Below, in pieces: positions 57,911 to 64,000 of a stretch of DNA of 64,000 nucleotides (its first letter is position 1; every line of letters begins with the position of its first letter). The position numbers were made by a program, and so were the translations under genes. The notes under the pieces were generated by a model. The model had not been told where the DNA came from. It made no database searches and saw nothing but the letters and a program-made list of their open reading frames with translations. Where the stretch lies: the NCBI RefSeq assembly GCF_041956535.1, contig NW_027192192.1, positions 995,796 to 1,059,795 on the forward strand, read 5' to 3'. This stretch comes from Calcarisporiella thermophila CBS 279.70 (Eukaryota; Calcarisporiellomycota).

Positions 57911-58899
57911 CTATAGCACCACAATCAAGAGAAAGAGGATCAACGATAGTATCGCAATAGTATAGCATCCCCCTAATAATGATCCATTGGGAAGCAGAGA
58001 TTGGTTACTTCAAGCAATGACTCCCGAGGGATTCTCTCACACACTTACAATTCTTCGAGGCCTGCTTCCCCACCTCGGCCAATCGGCGCTTGGCCCGCTT
58101 AAGCCTGCTATCTGTGCCGTCCACTGCACTATCCACGTCGTCCAGCAGCTCCATATGTGTATCCAGCTCATCCCCAATCAAAAGCCCAAGTTCTCGCTGC
58201 CGTCCCACTGCCGAGCTCAGGTGCTCCAGGTTTTCATCTTGGTCTAAAAGGATGGGAAAAATACCAACGGAAACACACGAGCGTCAATCCATGCCACCTC
58301 CCCTGGTGAGGGTAGAGCAATAAGCACAAAGGCTACCTTCCATGATACGTTGCTGAAGCTGTAAGAGCTGTCCACTTTCAAGATCGTCGGGCTCCACCAC
58401 TTGATCTGCAAAATGGACCGTCCGCTTCGTAGATTTCGGGGGTTTTCCCAGTAATAATTCCCTAATGAAAAGGCGAGCCGAATCAGGCCAGGTGGAGAAA
58501 TACTACAAAAATGACGGCCAATAGACTCACCTTGCGGTCGCGTCATTTCTATCCTGAGCCAAGGCCTCCACTTTCTCCACCTGCTGTGTCAAGTTAATAA
58601 GAGTGGTTTCCATCTCTTCCAAATCCTTCGCGTTTCTGCGTGAGAAAAAGAGCCGCGGATGAGTTAACATGGCGCAAGACAAATGGATATTTCCTCCCCT
58701 ACCCTCCAGAGCTTTCTGCCTCTGATAGCTGTGCTTCCAGAGTGTGAATTCCCTCCCTCAATTGTTTCGTGTTCCTGCTAATCGTCTCATCGTGCGAATC
58801 AAAGGGAATATTCATGGAGCGACATCGATTCCGCTCCATCACCGTGACCAGGGTGGACTCGGCTAGGACGGAGAGTTTTGCTGCCAGCTTGGTGTCCAT
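57911..58899 (-). CDS. SYN8: Syntaxin-8-like Qc-SNARE
   Basis: Five exons give 227 residues (syntaxin 8 has 236). The first exon starts at 58899 (MDTKLAAKLSVLAESTLVTV), with an alternative in-frame ATG at 58971. The N-terminal helices (NTKQLREGIHTLEAQLSEAE, KDLEEMETTLINLTQQVEKV) are followed by a SNARE motif IMEDQDENLEHLSSAVGRQR, ELGLLIGDELDTHMELLDDV, DSAVDGTDSRLKRAKRRL. The last exon (57971-57911) is too short to show as an open frame and encodes the tail anchor WGCYTIAILSLILFLLIVVL. Syntaxin 8/Syn8 is a late-endosomal Qc-SNARE. At the zero layer, where syntaxin 8 has ELDEQNE, this protein has ELDTHME: His replaces the Gln. Confidence 0.87.
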
Positions 58900-59656
58900 G
58901 GCGGAGGATAAGAATGGACGAGCAAGAGGTAATCCCAAGATATGAAAATGGAAAGCCCCACTGGCAGCCAAGATTTCTATTTTTTCTGGTGGTCAATTTC
59001 GGAACACAAGCCACGCCTCCACCCGCTCAACCGCTAATGCACCTTTCTTTACTCTAATTTCCACCAGTTTATTTGCCCACGAACCAGAGCCGCTACCTGG
59101 TCTTCGTTGGTTTAGAAGGGCACCTCCCCTATAAAATAGACGAGTGGGTAGAGAGAAGAGTGCCTAATGATGCATCGAAAACACGACACTCTATATAGGA
59201 TTGAATTCACTCTGTGCTCACCAGCCCTTGCAGATCTGCAAATGCTTTATTTTATGCAGCTCATCCTGCTCTGTAAGAGACGTATCCTCTAGTGGAACTA
59301 GGGGATGCCTAGTTAATACAGTAAATATAGCCATCCAAAGTAGAGGATAGAGTCGTAAACATAGGTGCCAACGGGAGGGAACACAACACTGAAGCTTTAT
59401 TTACACAGCCAAGAGGGAATTAAATTTTTAAAATAAAAAAGTTATCAAGAGAGAGTATATATTTACACCACCACTCACTGTCATAAATAGATGTTGGAAA
59501 AACTGACAACAAAGCATTTCTACACAATAAATAGCGGGGGCAGGAGGGGGAAGGGGAGGGGGGAGGGGGCGGGGGGGGAGGGGGCGGGGAATAGTCGCAT
59601 CCACCGAAACAACGAATTAGTGTTTTACTAGCGAATAAGGCGGATAAACCTCTCCG
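58900..59656. other. Syntaxin promoter and transporter 3' flank
   Basis: There is no gene. The region contains a G-rich tract at 59535-59589 (C-rich in the sense of the transporter, starting 68 bases after its stop). Confidence 0.5.
59535..59589 (-). repeat. C-rich (sense) / G-rich (plus) tract after the sugar transporter
   Basis: GGGGGAGGGG-type units on the plus strand with five or more G runs of four or more are able to form a G-quadruplex. The tract lies just downstream of the minus-strand transporter stop codon. Confidence 0.75.
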
Positions 59657-61904
59657 TTAAAGCCGCAGGTCATCCGACATGCTGTCCGGCAGCACCCTGT
59701 TGATGGGCCGATCACTTAGCGGCGCTAAGTGTTGGACATGACGAATGGTCTCCGCCGCAGTGGCTGGGTGGTGGAGCCCAAGGTCGCCATCCTTGAGATC
59801 TCCTCCAAAGATTAAATCCATTTCTTCCAACGACTTCCCCTAGCAAAGACCAAAAAAGAAAAGAGGGGTGAGTGAGTATGGTATCCTCTTGAAAAGAAAA
59901 GACGGGATTCAAACCCCTTGAAGAGAGCCGCCTACCTTTGTCTCGGGGAGAAATAAGTACACGAAAAGCCCCATAGCGGCACAGCATATGGCAAAAATGG
60001 CGTACATGGCCCATTCCGAATTGACCATCAGCAGGGGCGAAAGTTGGCCAATGGCCCAGTTGGCGGCCCAGTTGGCCGCGGAGGTGACCGAGTTAGCCTT
60101 TCCACGGATACGCTGGGGGAAAATCTCGGCGGGAATCAGCCAGGTCACGGTGCTCCTTTAGTAGCAAAAGTAAAAGACAGGAAAAGAGTCAATTCCACCC
60201 TCTCCCTCCTCCCACGTTGAAACCCCACGAGAATGTTTACCAGCTATAGGCAAAGCTAGCCACAAATAGGTAAAGCATGATGATGGATGCATACTCGGAG
60301 GCGGGGGAATCGAGCAATAGGGTCGCTTCAGTATTCTCGGCGGGGGTATCTCTCAGCTCGGAGTGAGAGCCCAGCAGTCCACTGACGACGGCCATCGACA
60401 CACACATGAGGAGAGCTCCAGAGATCAGAGTTGGGCGCCGGCCCCACCTATCCACCAAATAAAAGGTGGGGAGCGTGAACACGACTAGAGGGTTTCGATT
60501 AGTGGGTGAGTGGAATTTAAGCAAACGAGATTTCGGAAAGAGGCCCTCACGAGCCCACTTACTATTCACAATCCCGGAGATGCCAGTGGCGAAAAGGGCA
60601 AGCGAATCGGTCCTGAAGCCGATGTTTCGATAGATTTCTATGCAAAAGATATGAAGGGGATCAATGCCGGCGTCACCGCAGCGAAACCAGGCCTACTGGA
60701 GGCGGATCTTCCACTCATCCCTCCGGGTTTTCCAGAGCAAGGGGTCTTACCAGGGGCGAAGAACATCACGGAGTTGATTCCGGTCAGCTGCTGGAACACT
60801 TGCAGGCACACGCCCAGGACCATTCTCCTCCTCAAATTCTCGGGTCCTTTGCGGAACATGGTCCGATAACTATCGCTCACGTAGGTGTGTTCGAAGCGCA
60901 CATTCTGCTTGATCTGTATGTACTCCTGGTTTGCCTCGGCGGCATTCGCCATCAACAGCCTCAGCACGCGCATCGCCTCCGCGTCCCTATTCTTATTCAC
61001 GAGCCACCGCGGCGAGTCCGGAAGAAACATGGTGGCTATGGCGAGGAGAATGGCAGGAATGCACTGGATCGAGAGAGGAATGCGCCACTGCCGGTTGTCT
61101 GGAAGTTCGCTAAAAAAGTAATTGAGCCAGTAACTGAGCGAGATGCCGATGGTGATGGCGAGCTGATACAGGGTGACCACGCGGCCTCTGAGAATCCTAG
61201 GCGCAACTAAAAGAAAAAAAAAAGGAAAGGGGAAGTGACCGAAGTTGGAGGGGTATTTCGGCGCTGTACTCTGAAAGCAACGGAAAACCTACTCTCACTC
61301 TGGTATAGTGGAACAACGACCGAAAAAAGCCCCACCGACAGGCCGGATATAGCTATTAGAAAAAGGACGAGAGGTAGGAGGTTAGCAGCACGTCCCACAG
61401 ATATCCAGAGTAGGGGCCACGAAAGGTACATCTCCCGGTGTATAACTGTGCAAAATCGGTAGCGCTAGCCTGCAATGCGCCACCCAGCAGGAACACCAAC
61501 GCTCCGATGCAGAGGGAATATCGCCGCCCTATTCGGTCAACAAATAATGCGGTGAACAAAGCGCCCAGAAAGCAGCCCGCCATAAGGGAGGATACGATGG
61601 CGCCCTTGAAAGTGGGCCCACCAGGGAAGGTGGCCTTAAAGTGAGCCATGGTGAGGACTCCTGAGACCACCCCAATGTCATAGCCGAACTGAACAGGAAT
61701 CAGGAGAGGATTAGCAAAAGTCCATGTCCTACAAATGTCCTCTGAGAAGAGGGAGCATTACCAGCAAACCTCCAATGGCCGCTACGCTGTTCCCGGGAGA
61801 GCAAATGAAAACAATGGTTAGTTATGATCACGACATTGGCCCATCCTGAAACAACTATCCTGCAAGACGCACCTGGACACCAAGTATATAGAGAAGCGGC
61901 TCAT
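59657..61904 (-). CDS. Major facilitator superfamily sugar transporter
   Basis: Nine exons, start at 61904 (MSRFSIYLVS), stop at 59657. The first two exons are tiny; joined they give SVAAIGGLLFGYDIGVVSGV, the TM1 signature of hexose and inositol carriers. Other signatures: LFVDRIGRR, YTGRSISGLSVGLFSVVVPL, YQSEIAPRILRG, FLPDSPRWLVNK, VCLQVFQQLTGINSVMFFAP, DRWGRRPTL, TVTWLIPAEIFPQRIRGKAN and VYLFLPETKGKSLEEMDLIF. These cover both halves of the twelve-span sugar-porter fold and the PESPR- and PETKG-like motifs. The protein is a plasma-membrane proton-sugar symporter or facilitator by family; the substrate cannot be read from sequence. The C-terminus ends SMSDDLRL. The very short first exon means that the true start could be further upstream. 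Confidence 0.9.
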
Positions 61905-64000
61905 GTCTTGAGGAGGGGGGGGGGAGGGGGAGGTGAGGGCAGAATGGCAATTACCGATGGGAAAGGATATGAATGCGAGATATGCAATGGAATGTGAAGA
62001 GGTCCATCAAAATTCGATTTGTGCAGCGTCAACCGAATTCAATAAGGTTAATGTTTCTCTTTTTCTCTTTCAATACATTGTCTAGGATTTTCTTAGAAGT
62101 GAAAGAACAGGAGGAGGAAAAAAATAGGCAATTTGACGCATCCACCGTTAGAGGGACAAAAAATCTTTCGCCACATTACACGGCGAATAGACCTTGGTCA
62201 TGCTGGAGCGGATTGCTAAGCTCGCAAACCAAGCTGCAGAAATTTTGTAAGAACTCTAATGGGTTCCCAAGATGGCTGACCCTCGCAACCGGAGGTCCGC
62301 AAAGCTGGAGCTGGATCCCTCTTCCCTTCCCTCCCCAAGGGGGTCGAGGATGGAGAGATTCAGACTGAAGCTTGCCAAAGACTCTGGTGCAAGGGGGCTG
62401 GGCAATACCTCCGGGCTGACCCCTCTAGGGAAACCCGTCCGCCAGCGCGAGTGAACCGGTTCCTGCTCGGAACTGGTTGGGAGAATTCCGCCTTCCCGAT
62501 CTGTGTCTCGTTTGTTTGTATGTTTCAAAATTGAGATGGAGGATTTATTTACAGAAGAAGAGAAGTTTTGTGAATTGGGGCGTCACAGGCACACTTTTCC
62601 AAGTTTAGTCAATGGCTTTGTATGAGGTTGAGATGGTACGTCAGCGCGGGGGAGTGGGGGAGGGAGACTTTCAGAGAGTCTTACAGGCTGTCACTTGAGC
62701 CGCATCTGACGGCACCTAGATTTTCAAGTTGATGCACCAAGGCCGTTGGATAGTCCATGGTGGTCGTGTTCTGTGGAACTACTCTAGCCAAGGTAGAAAC
62801 CTTGTTAAAGTGGTTTCAAGGTTTGGCGGGCTCGACACGGCTGAATTCTCCTCTTCACCAGGTTTAACATGGATGGCCCGCCTTTGCCGCATTCTTCGTG
62901 ATTACGTTATGATGCAAGAGCGGTTTGTATTTGACAATGGAATTTACAAAAGGACTTTCTGTTCCCAATTCCTTTCCGCCCCGTGCAGCCTCCGCTTACA
63001 GCGCCATTTTGCGGCTGGCCGTATTCATGAATTTTAAAATGACGTGAACCTTAGCGGTTGCACACTTTTACGGAAATGTAGATGTCCAATTTTGTGCTTG
63101 GCCTCTTTGTGTGCGGATTCCTCTCTCAAAGGATAGGCCGCGCGATGTTGTCAAGCTCTCTGCGTTCTGGCCAAGGCTCAGATCAGTAGGACCTGTTCAC
63201 CAACCTAAATTCGGGGCCAAAAGATTCGCGAATGTTTAGGATCTGTTCATTTGGGGATGCGCCTCTCCCTATTGAACTGGGGTATGGCTGGGCTGGGAAG
63301 ATTTCCGCCCGGCCCAACCCCGCAGAGGATTTGCAAGACCGGTCTCCACTCTCTGCTCTACAGACGCCGTGAGGAGCCCGCCTCTTCAGAATAGCATAGG
63401 CCTTGAAAGGCGCCACCACCGTGGATGTGCTATGACGTTGCAAGGTCTGTTCCAAGGAGAGGTGTCTAGATGGGCCATCGTCTTCGGTGGTATTTCGGGG
63501 TTGGCCGCTCTCATTTTGCGTGTTGCAGTCTTCTTCCTCTTGGCGCCCATCCACGCGGGCAAAGGCCGCCCTCTCCCTGTGCGCAGGGTTTCCTTTGTTG
63601 CTGTGGTCGCAGCATGTCCGGCTTGGAAACGCCGTGAAGCCGGGCCGGCCAGGAGCAAAAGCGGCCGAAAGCTTGGGATCGGAAATGGCCTCGTTCGCGC
63701 CCCCTCCCTCCTCTCCCCCCATGCCCACGGAATCCTCCTTGGGCCCCCCGAGAGAGCGCGGGCTTTTCGGAGCATGCCCGAGCCACTGCCAGTGTTTTTT
63801 CGGCGGAATAGGCGAGGCCCAAATTGGGGTAGCCACGAGCACGGGGGCGCGGGAATCGACGGCCGAAGGCGGGAGGAGGAGGAGGCGGAGGAGGGGGAGA
63901 CGAGGGGCGGAAAAACGAAGATGCACAAGAAGAACACGGCGATCCAAGGCGGCACCGTGGGCGCACAGCTGGAGGGAGCCCCGCTGGCGAAGGATGGGGG
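61905..64000. other. Terminal region without a convincing gene
   Basis: About 2.1 kb to the window edge, rising to high GC after 63180. A G-run (61915-61930) follows the transporter start. Overlapping long frames on the minus strand at 63183-63966 occupy all three frames and are Arg/Pro/Gly/Ser-rich, as expected of random GC-rich DNA. One weak candidate exists at 62272-62454. Nothing resembles an RNA gene or transposon. Confidence 0.5.
62272..62454 (+). CDS. Possible small protein or first exon, unassigned
   Basis: A 60-codon frame starts in a good context (CCAAGATGG): MADPRNRRSAKLELDPSSLP, continuing basic and Gly/Arg-rich and ending GKPVRQRE. It may be a first exon or chance. No similarity recognised; the minus-strand frame overlapping it is equally open, so support is weak. 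Confidence 0.2.
   Translation: MADPRNRRSAKLELDPSSLPSPRGSRMERFRLKLAKDSGARGLGNTSGLTPLGKPVRQRE

Noticed and set aside
62612-63037. Possible two-exon gene (MALYEVEM joined to the frame at 62729)
   Set aside because: The GTACGT donor and CCTAG acceptor exist, but the joined product has no recognisable domain and the region is otherwise non-coding; support is too thin.
63183-63966. Three overlapping minus-strand frames of 150-250 residues at the window end
   Set aside because: All three frames are open at once in GC-rich DNA, compositions are Arg/Pro/Gly/Ser-rich, and no domain, splice partner or start context favours one.

Overview
The window is a gene-dense stretch of nuclear DNA from a fungus. 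About 27 protein-coding genes are supported, nearly all split by short spliceosomal introns (mostly 55-110 bases; donors GTAAGT-like, branch sites CTAAC/CTRAY-like, acceptors YAG). Fungal character comes from complex I subunit NUXM (21 kDa), F1Fo-ATP synthase subunits g and k, a Cdc24-type Cdc42 exchange factor (CH-DH-PH-PB1), a Lid2/KDM5 demethylase, a Cue3-type RQT factor, an Nup84-type nucleoporin and Derlin and cornichon family ER proteins. A kinesin-10 (KIF22/Kid-like) motor, an MFSD1-like transporter, a ferrochelatase with an iron-sulphur motif and a cyclopropane fatty acid synthase lean away from budding yeasts, possibly to an early-diverging lineage. I cannot name the species. There is no rRNA, tRNA, transposon or CRISPR array that I can support. 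One assembly gap (53613-54556) lies inside CDC24.

Layout: 1-2296, 3' part of a Sec7-PH Arf exchange factor; 2872-4930, SAM plus HMG-box regulator; 5523-11463, KDM5 histone demethylase; 12246-14306, ten-exon cytochrome P450; 14943-15974 (minus), unknown mitochondrial membrane protein; 16484-17994, ferrochelatase; 18330-18955 (minus), complex I NUXM; 19227-20019, small unknown; 20406-20903 (minus), SelW-like Rdx protein; 21480-22912 (minus), unknown; 23728-24535, DJ-1; 24798-25293, ATP synthase g; then 2.9 kb with no gene; 28243-30003, CFA synthase; 31022-31860, unknown; 32067-32764 (minus), Erv14/cornichon; 33491-35979, Cue3/ASCC2; 36130-36478 (minus), ATP synthase k; 36653-40150, Nup84/Nup107; 40426-43324 (minus), kinesin-10; 43616-45006, mercaptopyruvate sulfurtransferase; 45260-45865 (minus), small unknown; 46714-47635, Derlin; 48454-49596, lysine methyltransferase-like; 50228-52152, MFSD1-like; 52973-57030 (minus), CDC24; 57911-58899 (minus), syntaxin-8-like SNARE; 59657-61904 (minus), sugar transporter; 61905-64000, no convincing gene.

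This is a housekeeping neighbourhood, not a co-regulated cluster. Themes recur: mitochondria (ferrochelatase, NUXM, ATP synthase g and k, sulfurtransferase, the unknown membrane protein), the secretory and endolysosomal route (Sec7 GEF, Erv14, Derlin, syntaxin 8, MFSD1) and nucleus, chromatin and cell cycle (KDM5, SAM-HMG, Nup84, kinesin-10, Cdc24). Several neighbours are divergent over short shared promoters (ATP19/NUP84, kinesin/TUM1, NUXM/19227).

I found no clearly undescribed multi-gene system. The most interesting local signals are an optional, frame-preserving intron that would add a mitochondrial presequence to the sulfurtransferase; a syntaxin-8-like SNARE with histidine where the zero-layer glutamine is expected; two GC-AG introns; C-rich tracts just after the stop codons of several genes; a KEN box in the kinesin tail; and several recognisably real but unassigned proteins. 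Exon boundaries were derived by hand from frame, splice-site and family continuity; for most genes the summed coding length is a multiple of three.
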